From: Glycocaulis sp.
Lineage (GTDB): Bacteria > Pseudomonadota > Alphaproteobacteria > Caulobacterales > Maricaulaceae
DNA: 64,000 nt
Assembly: GCA_022565665.1 (NCBI GenBank)
Contig: JAIUMI010000001.1
Location: 434,001-498,000 of the forward strand
Direction of reading: 5' to 3'
Of the stretch, positions 27,329 through 35,675 are shown piece by piece. Made by a program: the position numbers and the translations under genes. The notes beneath the pieces are model-generated. The model was not told where the DNA came from, searched no databases, and was given only the letters and a program-made list of their open reading frames with translations. The number at the start of each line of letters is the position of its first letter. Position 1 is the stretch's first letter.

Positions 27329-28671
27329 CCCACCACCTCGTCACGCAGCGTGCGGGCCGCCAGCAGGAAGGCGATCGCCGCCACACCGCCCACACCGCCA
27401 AACGTCACCATGGACCAGCGAATGCCTTCGGCTGCGCCCATTGTCTGGCCGTAAATATCGCTGAACGTGCCGACCAGAAGCGGGCCGAGACCCAGCCCTA
27501 CCAGATTGATCACGAAGAGCAGCACTGCCGCGGCCGTGGCACGCGTGCGCGGATGGACAAGGCTCTGCGCGCTGGCAAAGACCGGGCCGTACCAGATCGC
27601 CCCGACAAACACCGGAAGCGCCAGCAGCGCAAAGGACAGCACCACATCGCCCACCAGCATGGAGGCGATGAAGGGAATGACCGTGATCAGCGCTGCATAA
27701 GCCGGCACGGTGGCATAGCCCGCCACATTCACCCGCGCAGCCCGGTCAGCCAGTATGCCGCCAAGATAGGTCCCCGCTGCGCCGCAAATGCCGATAATGA
27801 GTCCCAGCGCGGTGCCGACAAAGCCGATAGGCCCGAAGCTCAGCCCCAGCGTCTGGTTCACGGTCTCGGCCAGCGCCGCCAGGCCCTCGCCATGATTGCG
27901 CAGATAGAAGGAACCGTAAAAGGCGATATGGCCATAACCCACCATGGCGCTGAGCGCTGCGCCGATGGAAATCCACCAGAAGGATTTTTTCGATCTCAGC
28001 TCGGTCAGCGCTTCCGAGAAGTTGGGCCCCTTTACCGGCTCGATCTTCCTGGTCATGCCCCGGCGCGGTTCCGGCAGGGTGAGAAAGGTGATGATGGCCA
28101 GCGCAATGCCCGGTGCGCCCGCCACAAAGAAGGCAACGCGCCAGCCATAGGCGTCCGCGATCAGTCCGCCGAGCACCATGCCGGCGAGCGAACCCAGCGG
28201 AATGCCCATGGAGTAGAAGGCCAGCGCGGAGGCGCGCTGTTCCTTCGGCGTGTAGTCGGTGATCAGCGAGTGGGCGGGTGGCGTGCAGCCTGCCTCGCCA
28301 ACCCCCACCCCGATCCGGGCCAGCAGAAGCTGGATGAAGTTCGTGGCGAGCCCGCACATCACGGTGAACGCGCTCCACACGGCTACCGCAACCGAGATGA
28401 TCTTCACCCGGTCGGCTTTCTCGGCGTAGCGCGCGATCGGAATGCCCAGCACGGTGTAAAACAGCGCGAAGGCGAGGCCCGTGAGCATGCCGAGCTGCCA
28501 GTCGGCCAGACCCAGCTCGATCTTGATCGGCTCGGCCAGGATATTGACGATCTGCCGGTCTAGGAAGTTGAAGATATAGATGACCAGCAGCATGCCGAGC
28601 GCATAGCGGCGCGCACCGGGCGAAAGCGGCACGGCGGGCGCCGCATCCGGTGACCGGGTCTCAGTGCTCAA
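27325..28671 (-). CDS. MFS transporter, spinster-like
   Basis: The 448-residue product has twelve predicted membrane helices and the MFS signature between helices 2 and 3 (RYAEKADRVK). The motif NFLDRQIVNILAEPIK at helix 1 and GVGEAGCTPPAHSLITDY at helix 4 are typical of the spinster-like MFS group that is expanded in Sphingomonadales and Maricaulales and often lies beside catabolic enzymes. The substrate is unknown. The gene converges on chrA; the four bases CTAG at 27325-27328 supply the stop codon for both genes. A 103-bp gap separates it from the paraoxonase-like gene upstream, so it may be cotranscribed with the lactonase/acylase pair. Confidence 0.9.
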   Translation of the reverse strand: MSTETRSPDAAPAVPLSPGARRYALGMLLVIYIFNFLDRQIVNILAEPIKIELGLADWQLGMLTGLAFALFYTVLGIPIARYAEKADRVKIISVAVAVWSAFTVMCGLATNFIQLLLARIGVGVGEAGCTPPAHSLITDYTPKEQRASALAFYSMGIPLGSLAGMVLGGLIADAYGWRVAFFVAGAPGIALAIITFLTLPEPRRGMTRKIEPVKGPNFSEALTELRSKKSFWWISIGAALSAMVGYGHIAFYGSFYLRNHGEGLAALAETVNQTLGLSFGPIGFVGTALGLIIGICGAAGTYLGGILADRAARVNVAGYATVPAYAALITVIPFIASMLVGDVVLSFALLALPVFVGAIWYGPVFASAQSLVHPRTRATAAAVLLFVINLVGLGLGPLLVGTFSDIYGQTMGAAEGIRWSMVTFGGVGGVAAIAFLLAARTLRDEVVG

Positions 28672-28774
28672 GACGATTCCTCCCCTGGGTATGGCGCGCT
28701 CGCGTTTTCTGACACGCCTTTACAAGGGAGGTTAGAGCGTCCGGCGTGGCTGTGAAGGGGGATAATGCGCTTTT

Positions 28775-29818
28775 CTATCCGCGCGGGCAGATCAGCACAT
28801 TGGAATCGAACACCGCCCCGACCACGAACTGATAGCGCCAGGGCGCGCCAACGCTCGATCCGCTCAGTTCCTCGCCATCAGTGTAGAGCACGGTGACGGT
28901 CTGCCCCGTCTCGGGATTGACCCGGATGACGTGGGAGGGCGCGATAACGCTTTCGTCTTCCATATGGGCGAGGAAATCGAACACACGCGGATGGGCGCCG
29001 ATCCACAGCTCGCCGCTCTCGTCGATCTCGATATTGTCCGCCCCGGTACGCACACCGATCCTGCGCCGGTGGGTCAGCGCCCCTGTCTCCGGGTTGCGGT
29101 CATACAGATTGACCGCGCGGCCCAGAAACTCGGCAACATAGAGCGTCCTGCCATCCGCAGAGACATTGATGCCATTGGCATAGATCAGCCCGCCTGCCGC
29201 GATGCGGCCCGTCTCGCCATCGAAATAGCTGACCGAGGAGGCGGGCAGGCCGAAATAGGCTTCCAGCGGCTCCATGACCCCGCCGACAAAGCCCCGGTCA
29301 TTGGTGGCATAGAACTGGCGCGGGCCCACCGCGACGAGATCGTTGGGCGAGGAGAGCTCAGGGTACGTGATGGTCTCGGCATGGAAGAGCCGCCACTGAT
29401 CATCAATGTCGAAGATTTCGACCGTATGTCCACCGGCGACCGGGTGGTTGATGACGAAGAGGCGCTGCGTACCGTCCTCGCCGATATAGAGGCTGATGCC
29501 GTGCGGCTGGAAATCCTCCGGCCCGTCGACGCTCGCATATCTCAGCGAGCCGTCAGGGTCGGCCATGTCGAACGTCCAGATGCCGCCTGCGGGCGGGTTG
29601 GGTGTGCGCCGGTCCGCAGCCGACACGAAGGCGATGCCCGCTTCCGGGTGGATGGTGACATCCTCGGTGCCCGGCGCGACCTCCAGGCTCTGGCAGCGAT
29701 CCGCCAGGCGTGGCTCGTGAGAACTCAGCCAGCCCGCCGCCGGAACGATCATATAGGCCACACGCGCCAGCGCGATCAGCACCACAAGCCCGATAGCAAT
29801 AAGGATTATCCGAACCAT
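28775..29818 (-). CDS. Paraoxonase (PON)-like lactonase/arylesterase
   Basis: The 347-residue six-bladed propeller is preceded by a single membrane anchor (residues 4-25). Key residues of the human PON1 family fall at nearly the same numbers: calcium ligands Glu52-Asp53, Asn159-Asp160, Asn215 and Asp261-Asn262; catalytic His106 (PHGIS) and His125 (INHP), 19 apart as in PON1; and a cysteine pair Cys42 and about Cys344 that would form the closing disulfide. PON enzymes hydrolyse lactones, including acyl-homoserine lactones. The ATG at 29818 follows GGGAGGG; a GTG one codon earlier is possible. It lies 60 bp after the Ntn acylase gene on the same strand. Confidence 0.88.
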   Translation of the reverse strand: MVRIILIAIGLVVLIALARVAYMIVPAAGWLSSHEPRLADRCQSLEVAPGTEDVTIHPEAGIAFVSAADRRTPNPPAGGIWTFDMADPDGSLRYASVDGPEDFQPHGISLYIGEDGTQRLFVINHPVAGGHTVEIFDIDDQWRLFHAETITYPELSSPNDLVAVGPRQFYATNDRGFVGGVMEPLEAYFGLPASSVSYFDGETGRIAAGGLIYANGINVSADGRTLYVAEFLGRAVNLYDRNPETGALTHRRRIGVRTGADNIEIDESGELWIGAHPRVFDFLAHMEDESVIAPSHVIRVNPETGQTVTVLYTDGEELSGSSVGAPWRYQFVVGAVFDSNVLICPRG

Positions 29819-29880
29819 CACACCCTCCCCGGTCTGGCCTTCAAGATTAGCCCAAGGCGGCGAGGCTGTCTTGCGGGGAG

Positions 29881-32055
29881 TTACCCACGCCTCCGCGCCC
29901 CCGGCCGATAGATTTCCACCGCGCTCTCACGCACCTCGGCCTCGCCCATCGGCACGCGGCGCAGCACCTCATCGGCAAAGTCCTGCATCTGGCTCGTATA
30001 GTGCGGATCGCCGGGCCGGTTGGACGACCCGAAATGATGCACGGCCCAGAGCGAGAACACCCCGAACGCATCCCATTCGGCGAGCAGGACCAGCCCGTCG
30101 CCCGCCACCATGCGCAGCGTGCCATCGCCGTCGCGTGCGCCATAGACCGCGCGCAGCGTGTCCGGCCCGCCCTGCAACGGCACGGCCATATCGCCGCGCT
30201 TGATGAAATTCACCTCCCGCCAAGGCGGATCATAGCGGCCATGATGGGCCATCAGATACGCTGCGGCGCTGCGGAACGCCTCGTCGAGCGGCGGACCTTC
30301 ACGGCCCGCAGAACGCGCCGTGCCGACCGGCTGATAGGTCAGGAGCGACAGCGCGGCATGGGGGTTATCGAAATCGGCTCTGCCATCCCACGCCTCGATC
30401 ACGGCGAGCGCCTCGGCAAGCTCCGGCTCGGCTGACCAGTCATGGCTGAGCAGTTCTTCGCGCAGCTGCAGGGCCTGGCTCTCCGGGTGATAGCTATGGT
30501 CCCACTTGATGGCGAGCAACGCCTCCCGGCTGATCGTCTCCAGCGCCGCCATGGCCGCTGTGCCGACCAGTGCCCGGTTGGTCATGTGCGTCTCAATGCC
30601 GAAGCTCGCGGGAAAATCTGCCGGGTCCGGGTCTTCATCGCTCAAGGTCACGCGAAAAGGCGTGTGATTGGCGTCGATTACATAGCCTGCCCTGGGGTCG
30701 ACCATATGGGGCAGGGCAGAAAACGGCGCGAACTCACGCCACACCAGATCGGAGCGGTCACCGGGCAGAATGCCGCGCCAGTCCAGCCCCTCCTCGTCCA
30801 CGCGCAGCGGCATGCGGGCATTGTAATAGCGCGCAATGCGCCCGGTGGAATCGCCCGCCACCCGGTTGGTATTGCCCATGGCCAGCATTTCCATCGCGGT
30901 CTCGAACTCGTCGATGGAGCGTGCCTGCATCATCCGGTAGGTCTGCTCCACCCCGCGCATATCGCCCTGCGTGGCGTGGCGCAGCGCGTAGACGCCGCGT
31001 TCGGTGCGCAGCACCGTTCCGTGGATGGAGCGCTCTATTGGACGCGTCACCTGAAAGGCGAACGGCCCCCACACATGGACCAGCATGCGCGCGGTGGAGC
31101 GCTCGAACGGCACATACTCGCCATCGAGCAGGTATGAACGGTCATCGCGGCCGACGGTCAGCGCATAGACATCAATCACGTCCGGCCGGTTGATTGTGGC
31201 AGCGTGGGCAAGATCGGGATTGGCACCCAGATGCAGGACGGGCACGCCGGGGAAGGTGCCGCCGGCGAAATCCAGCCCCTCACCTGAGATCATGTGCGTC
31301 TCATACCAGGCGACCGGGCCTTCGACCGGCTGGTGGGAATTGATCACCACGCGCGTCGCGCCATCGTCCGACCGGTCAGGCGCGACCGCGATGGCGTTCG
31401 AGCCGAGTGCATGCTGGTCACCCGGCGCGATGAAATGGACCTGAAGCTCCTGACCGCGCGCGCCATCTCGCTCCACATCGGGGGCGAAAAGCTCGGTCAG
31501 CACGTCGCTCATCCCGTAGAAGAGCGGGTAGTAGAACGCCGCCAACGCCGCCACATCCCGGCCTGTCACCGGGAACAGGTCGCGCCCGCGCTCTCGCGGG
31601 TTGAGGGCCGCATAGTAATTCAGCCCCGCCGCATAGGCCTCCAGAAGCGCGCGGGTATCGGCAGACAACTGGGTCTCGTATTCAGCCGCCACCAGCGCGG
31701 TAACGCCAAGCGCCTGAACGAGATAGGCACCGCGCGCCTCGCTTTCGTCGGCCGCCAGCATGTCCGGGCCGAGCGCAGCGCGCAGCGCGTACTGGATGGT
31801 CGGAAAATCGTCCTCGGAATGGGCCCATGCCAACGCGAAGGCGGCATCGGCATCCGTCGTCCCGATGACGCGCGGCACGCCCCATTCATCGCGGGCGATC
31901 TCTCCATCAAAACGTTCAGCAGCCGCAATCGCGGCGCGCACGTCGAAAGCACGCACCTCCAGCGGAACGAGACGCAATCCGGCAGCAAACGCGCCGGCCA
32001 CTGCCAGCGCCAGCACTACCGGCAATGCTATCAGGATGATTCGACCGGGCCGCAT
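29881..32055 (-). CDS. Penicillin/acyl-homoserine-lactone acylase family Ntn hydrolase
   Basis: The 724-residue protein has an N-terminal membrane/export segment, an alpha chain (about 40-215), and a beta chain that would begin at Ser219 in ALGSNA, the self-processing and nucleophilic serine of this Ntn-hydrolase family. Further family marks are NSHQP, HLGANPDLAHAATIN, the NTNRVAGDSTGRI segment and VIDANHTP. Members deacylate penicillins, aculeacin or acyl-homoserine lactones in the periplasm. Sequence alone does not show which. The PON-like lactonase downstream in the same operon acts on the other bond of an acyl-homoserine lactone, which favours a lactone signal or related lipid as substrate. 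Confidence 0.9.
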   Translation of the reverse strand: MRPGRIILIALPVVLALAVAGAFAAGLRLVPLEVRAFDVRAAIAAAERFDGEIARDEWGVPRVIGTTDADAAFALAWAHSEDDFPTIQYALRAALGPDMLAADESEARGAYLVQALGVTALVAAEYETQLSADTRALLEAYAAGLNYYAALNPRERGRDLFPVTGRDVAALAAFYYPLFYGMSDVLTELFAPDVERDGARGQELQVHFIAPGDQHALGSNAIAVAPDRSDDGATRVVINSHQPVEGPVAWYETHMISGEGLDFAGGTFPGVPVLHLGANPDLAHAATINRPDVIDVYALTVGRDDRSYLLDGEYVPFERSTARMLVHVWGPFAFQVTRPIERSIHGTVLRTERGVYALRHATQGDMRGVEQTYRMMQARSIDEFETAMEMLAMGNTNRVAGDSTGRIARYYNARMPLRVDEEGLDWRGILPGDRSDLVWREFAPFSALPHMVDPRAGYVIDANHTPFRVTLSDEDPDPADFPASFGIETHMTNRALVGTAAMAALETISREALLAIKWDHSYHPESQALQLREELLSHDWSAEPELAEALAVIEAWDGRADFDNPHAALSLLTYQPVGTARSAGREGPPLDEAFRSAAAYLMAHHGRYDPPWREVNFIKRGDMAVPLQGGPDTLRAVYGARDGDGTLRMVAGDGLVLLAEWDAFGVFSLWAVHHFGSSNRPGDPHYTSQMQDFADEVLRRVPMGEAEVRESAVEIYRPGARRRG

Positions 32056-32160
32056 CTTCGCCCCTCCCCGTTTCGTTTATCGTGCGGTCAGTGTGCACGG
32101 GACGGGATGTGGTGCAATCGCGCGCTTGCGGGTTCGCGCCCGCCGTCCCACAGTCCGGCC

Positions 32161-32577
32161 ATGACCCATATCGACCCGACCCGCGACGCGTTTGAGCTCT
32201 TCAAGGGGCTGGACCGTGATCAGCCCATCGAAATGCTCAACCTGATCCGCCTGCGCGATGACGCCGCCTATCCCGATGGGAGGCAGGCGACAGGGCTCGA
32301 CGCCTACAAGGCCTATGGGCGCGAAAGCGGGCCTGTGTTTGCGCGCGTGGGCGGAAAGATCATCTGGCGCGGCAAGCCGCAACTGACCCTGATCGGCCCG
32401 TCAGACGACGCCTGGCATCTGGCCTTCATCGCGGCCTATCCCGGCGCAGGCGCCTTTCTGGAAATGGTCACCGACCCGCACTACCAGACCAAAGCCGTGC
32501 CGCACCGGCAGGCAGGCGTTGCCGACAGCCGCCTCATCCGCCATGCGCCGCTGCCGGCAGGGGATATGTTCGGCTAG
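32161..32577 (+). CDS. DUF1330 family protein
   Basis: The 138-residue product is a ferredoxin-like alpha/beta barrel of the DUF1330 family, with recognisable IEMLNLIRLRDDA, YGRESGPVFARVGG and the histidine-containing DPHYQTKAVPHR segment. No cofactor site is evident and the biochemical role of the family is unsettled. The ATG at 32161 gives the family N-terminus although a longer frame is open upstream. It is divergent from the acylase gene (105-bp gap). Its stop shares a CTAG tetramer with the convergent phosphatase gene. Confidence 0.85.
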   Translation: MTHIDPTRDAFELFKGLDRDQPIEMLNLIRLRDDAAYPDGRQATGLDAYKAYGRESGPVFARVGGKIIWRGKPQLTLIGPSDDAWHLAFIAAYPGAGAFLEMVTDPHYQTKAVPHRQAGVADSRLIRHAPLPAGDMFG

Positions 32578-33245
32578 ACGCCCAACAATCCCGCAAGCTC
32601 ATCCACGCTGTCGGCATAGGCAGGGGCCCTGGCGGCCACTGGCTCGCGCCGCACAATCCCGCCAAAGCCGATAAAGGCATCGGCCGCCCCATCGGCGAAG
32701 GCCTCGAAATCGGTCATGCCATCGCCCACCATCACTGCGGTGGATGCTTCGGTGAGGCCTTTCAGCGCGCGCACGGCCACCGCCTTGCCGCCAGAGCGCG
32801 ATAGCGGGTTCTCCCGGTCAAAGCCGGTCACCACGCCCGCCTCATCGAACTCGAACCGGTTGGCACGCACATCGCCCGGCATGAAGCCCAGCGTGGCAAG
32901 TGCCGGCCCGAGCAGTTCCAGAAATCCGCCCGACACCGCGAACACACCATGGCCCCTGTCGCGCAATGCGCCTGTCAGTTCAAACATGCCGGGCGTGATC
33001 AGTTCAGACAGCGCGATCGAGGCGGGCATGATGTCATCGCTGGTGAGGCCGGCTATCGCGATGCGCTGTTCCAGCGATTGCCGGAAATCGAGCGCACCGG
33101 TCATGCCCCGGTCGGTGATCGCGGCCAGTTCGTCTGCGCGCGCCTTGCCGCCCGGCTGGCTGGCCAGCGCACGGGCCACGGCGAAATCGAGGCTCTCGAC
33201 CGACAACAGCGTGGAATCCACGTCAAAGATGATGATGCGTGTCAT
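32574..33245 (-). CDS. HAD-family phosphatase, phosphoserine phosphatase-like
   Basis: The 223-residue protein has the HAD motifs in order: DVDSTL (nucleophile Asp near residue 7), AVSGGF (motif II Ser), Lys in SGGKAVAV (motif III) and GDGMTD (motif IV). The helical cap and the length fit SerB-like enzymes, which make serine from phosphoserine. Other small phosphomonoesters are possible, and the conserved glutamate/arginine of true SerB cap domains was not checked. The start at 33245 gives MTRIIIFDVDST; the open frame further upstream overlaps the msrA 3' region and was not used. Confidence 0.85.
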   Translation of the reverse strand: MTRIIIFDVDSTLLSVESLDFAVARALASQPGGKARADELAAITDRGMTGALDFRQSLEQRIAIAGLTSDDIMPASIALSELITPGMFELTGALRDRGHGVFAVSGGFLELLGPALATLGFMPGDVRANRFEFDEAGVVTGFDRENPLSRSGGKAVAVRALKGLTEASTAVMVGDGMTDFEAFADGAADAFIGFGGIVRREPVAARAPAYADSVDELAGLLGV

Positions 33246-33274
33246 GCGCCCCCGCCTGCCCGCCTGAAGGTTTT

Positions 33275-33943
33275 TCAGCCCGCCGCGCTGATGCCAGTGC
33301 CGATCGGGCAGGTCACGCCCGTGCCGCCAATCCCGCAATAGCCTTGCGGATTCTTGGCGAGATATTGCTGGTGATAGTCCTCGGCATAATAGAAGGGGCC
33401 TGCCTCGCGGATCTCCGTCGTCACCGCGCCGCGACCCGCCTCTTTCAGCGCCCTTTCATAGGCCCTGGCGCTCGCTTCGGCGGCCTTCTTCTGCTCCTTG
33501 CTGGTCCAGTAGATGGCCGAGCGGTATTGCGTGCCGACATCATTGCCCTGACGCATGCCCTGCGTCGGATCATGGCTCTCCCAGAACACTTTCAGGAGCG
33601 TCTCGAAGCTGATCCTTTTGGGATCAAACACGATGCGCACCACTTCGGTGTGGCCGGTCCGGCCTGAGCAGACTTCCTCATAGGTGGGGTTGGGCGTTAT
33701 GCCGCCCGCATAGCCCGCAGCCGTGTTCACCACGCCCGGCAGCTCCCAGAACACCCGCTCCACCCCCCAGAAGCAGCCCATGGCGAAAATCGCCACCTCA
33801 TGGCCGTCCGGCACGGGGGCTTTGAGCGTGCCGCCCTTCACGAAATGGGTGGCCGCCGTTGGCAAGGCCTGGATACGTCCGGGCAAGGCTTCGCCTGCCG
33901 GGACCAGCTCGGTTTTCCAGCGCGGATCAGCATTCAGGGCCAT
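33275..33943 (-). CDS. msrA: Peptide-methionine (S)-S-oxide reductase
   Basis: The 222-residue enzyme reduces S-sulfoxides of methionine in damaged proteins with thioredoxin. The catalytic cysteine is in GCFWG, and further family motifs are [20 protein letters not shown] and the C-terminal EDYHQQYL. The recycling cysteines are near the C-terminus (QGYCGIGG and VTCP). An N-terminal extension of about 50 residues before GCFWG is usual for the longer alphaproteobacterial form. I chose the ATG at 33943 (GGAG 12 bases upstream); the upstream open frame runs antisense through the tRNA gene. It ends 30 bp before the phosphatase gene. Confidence 0.95.
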   Translation of the reverse strand: MALNADPRWKTELVPAGEALPGRIQALPTAATHFVKGGTLKAPVPDGHEVAIFAMGCFWGVERVFWELPGVVNTAAGYAGGITPNPTYEEVCSGRTGHTEVVRIVFDPKRISFETLLKVFWESHDPTQGMRQGNDVGTQYRSAIYWTSKEQKKAAEASARAYERALKEAGRGAVTTEIREAGPFYYAEDYHQQYLAKNPQGYCGIGGTGVTCPIGTGISAAG

Positions 33944-34089
33944 GGCGATCAATCTCCGGAGCATTGTCCTCCAGCATATAGGCGCTGTGCAGAAAAACGC
34001 CATCGCCGGTACGTTGATATGAGGCCACGGATGCATACGCTCTGCGCGCTTGACTGGCGGGCCGCTTGAAGTAGGTTGCGCGGCCTTGC

Positions 34090-34179
34090 GGTGAGGTGGC
34101 CGAGTGGTCGAAGGCGCACGCCTGGAACGCGTGTAGGCGGGAAACCGTCTCGTGGGTTCGAATCCCACCCTCACCGCCA
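34090..34179 (+). tRNA. tRNA-Ser (anticodon GGA)
   Basis: A complete 90-base cloverleaf is visible: acceptor GGTGAGG pairs with CCTCACC, the anticodon stem CACGC/GCGTG encloses CTGGAAC with anticodon GGA at 34124-34126, the class II variable arm is long, the T loop is GGTTCGAATCC, and the CCA end is encoded. It reads UCC and UCU serine codons. Confidence 0.97.
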
Positions 34180-34223
34180 TTGTCAGACAGTGCACAAAGC
34201 CGGAGCATCCCACGCCGGCAGCG

Positions 34224-34502
34224 CTATGGACGGTCCTGCCCGGCTTGCCTGTCCGGACTGGTCTTGCGCAGCGGCTCCGCGATCCGTGCGGGCGCCTTGG
34301 CCTCCATCCGTCCCAGCCAGCGGTTCAGTCCCGGATTATTCCGGCGGCGGCGGCGCAGCCATTCGCGGGCGGTCCGGGAGGTAGCCACTATCAGCGCCAG
34401 ACCGGCCGGGATCAGAACAATGCCCAGCGGTATGGGTAGCCACATGATCGCCAGACCGGCCAGCACCAGAAGCACACCCAATATTTTCACAAATGCGGTC
34501 AT
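34224..34502 (-). CDS. Small membrane protein
   Basis: The 92-residue product has two closely spaced hydrophobic segments (about 6-21 and 23-40) separated by a short proline/glycine turn, then a basic cytoplasmic tail with four consecutive arginines. The layout resembles the small PGPGW-type transmembrane proteins, but I cannot see the exact signature. GAGGG lies before the ATG. Function is unknown. It lies 44 bp beyond the tRNA gene, convergent with it. Confidence 0.7.
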   Translation of the reverse strand: MTAFVKILGVLLVLAGLAIMWLPIPLGIVLIPAGLALIVATSRTAREWLRRRRRNNPGLNRWLGRMEAKAPARIAEPLRKTSPDRQAGQDRP

Positions 34503-34572
34503 GCGCCCTCATCTGCCGGTGAGCAGGAAAACTCATGCAGGCCGGAGGGGCAACCGTGCCGCTCAATCCGGT

Positions 34573-34761
34573 TCAATGCCGGCCCACCTTCTCCGGCTTG
34601 CCCTTCCGGGGCGTGGAGGCGAGCTCTTCCAGCTCGGCCTCGCTCATCGTCTCCACCATCTCCCGGGAGGCGCCCTTCAGCGCACTCTTCTTACGCTCCC
34701 CGCGCTTGGCGGCGAGGGCCGCCCCGGCAGCCTTCTGCTGGCTCCTGGACTTTGCAGGCAT
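34573..34761 (-). CDS. DUF3008 family small basic protein
   Basis: The 62-residue protein starts with the family hallmark MPAKSxxQQKAAGAALAAKRG and continues with a Lys-rich helix, the MSEAELEELAST segment and the RKGKPE end. It has an exceptionally good ribosome site (AAGGAGG, 6 bases before the ATG). DUF3008 proteins are short, charged and of unknown function; some are reported as abundant in stress conditions, which I treat only as background. It is 71 bp upstream of the membrane protein gene on the same strand. Confidence 0.82.
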   Translation of the reverse strand: MPAKSRSQQKAAGAALAAKRGERKKSALKGASREMVETMSEAELEELASTPRKGKPEKVGRH

Positions 34762-34932
34762 GACAGACCTCCTTGCCCGTAAGGGTTCGAGCGCGCTCTT
34801 GCCGAGTCAACTGGCATGGCGGGATATCGTTCCGTCGCGGCGCGCTGTTCAGCGTGCATTCATGCCCGCGCCGTCAGTTTTTACGCCGGACTGACCCTGC
34901 CGGGCGGCAGGATATCGAACGGGGAGGCAGAC

Positions 34933-35355
34933 ATGGCACATCGCCTGGTGATCACACTGTTTGCAGGGATTGCATCGGCCGCAGCCTGGGGCGCAGCGGA
35001 GGCACAAAGCCTCGGATCGGGAGATTACGAGCTGTGTTCGGTTTACCGGCCTGATGGCAGCTTTGCCGGATACAGCCATGCCTGCCTTGAACGCCAGCGG
35101 GCCGCCATCCGGCGCAACAGCCAGCGTCACTCCGGTCATTACACCCCGCCCGCACCTGCGGCGGGATCATCCTTTGCCGGCTACGGGGCCGTGGCCAGCC
35201 TGTGCCCGTCCTGGGCCAATAATGGCTATGGCTTCTCGTCCACCATGCGCTCAACCGGCTTTGGCAGCACCATCCAGTACGGCACATTCAACTCCACCGT
35301 TAACGGACAGCCCTGCACGCCCAATCCGGTGATCTTCCGGCGCGGCGTCAACTAG
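34933..35355 (+). CDS. Secreted protein of unknown function
   Basis: The 140-residue product has a Sec signal peptide (cleavage after AEA, about residue 24) and a mature part rich in Gly, Ser, Tyr and Asn with four cysteines (ELC, HAC, LCPSW, QPC) that could form two disulfides. GGGGAGG precedes the ATG. I do not recognise a family. It is a lone plus-strand gene with no obvious partner, convergent with a 53-residue gene whose terminator lies just past its own stop. Confidence 0.7.
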   Translation: MAHRLVITLFAGIASAAAWGAAEAQSLGSGDYELCSVYRPDGSFAGYSHACLERQRAAIRRNSQRHSGHYTPPAPAAGSSFAGYGAVASLCPSWANNGYGFSSTMRSTGFGSTIQYGTFNSTVNGQPCTPNPVIFRRGVN

Positions 35356-35362
35356 CAACGCC

Positions 35363-35408
35363 CCAAAAGCAAAGCGCCCGGCCAAACCATCTGGTTCGAA
35401 CCGGGCGC
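35363..35408 (-). terminator. Rho-independent terminator of the 53-residue gene
   Basis: An 8-bp GC stem (35374-35381 with 35401-35408) begins 8 bp beyond the stop codon of the minus-strand small gene. Read on that strand it is followed by TTTGCTTTTGGGG. Confidence 0.7.
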
Positions 35409-35416
35409 ATCAGACC

Positions 35417-35578
35417 TCATCCATACCGCTTGGCTCTCCGGCGGCGCCACAACATGCGGCAGACATCGCTCATCGGGGTCACCGAAGCCGGGGGCTGGTT
35501 CTGTTCGATGAACAGCCGGGCCTCGCTGTCGGTAAGCCGTGCGACGGGCGCGCGGGGGTTGATGGGAAGCTGGAACAT
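35417..35578 (-). CDS. Small arginine-rich protein (53 residues)
   Basis: The frame begins with ATG behind a near-perfect ribosome site (AAAGGAGGTCCACC) and ends just before a terminator, so it is a real short gene. The protein has a neutral first half (MFQLPINPRAPVARLTDSE), a middle rich in Gln and Pro, and a basic C-terminus with four arginines in a row and RAKRYG. I know no family for it. It is divergent from the OxyR-like regulator (97-bp gap), the usual position of a regulator's target or modulator. Confidence 0.65.
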   Translation of the reverse strand: MFQLPINPRAPVARLTDSEARLFIEQNQPPASVTPMSDVCRMLWRRRRAKRYG

Positions 35579-35675
35579 GGTGGACCTCCTTTCGTTTGGT
35601 GGCCCTGTGATGACATATCCATTTTAATAGGTATAATCGATTTACAAAGTATTTTAGTTCGGAAAAACCGATCAA

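Noticed and set aside
32056-32160. Longer start of the DUF1330 protein
   Set aside because: The upstream frame overlaps the acylase gene antisense and the family begins at the chosen ATG.
33944-34213. Extended N-terminus of MsrA
   Set aside because: It would run antisense through the tRNA-Ser gene and lacks family similarity.
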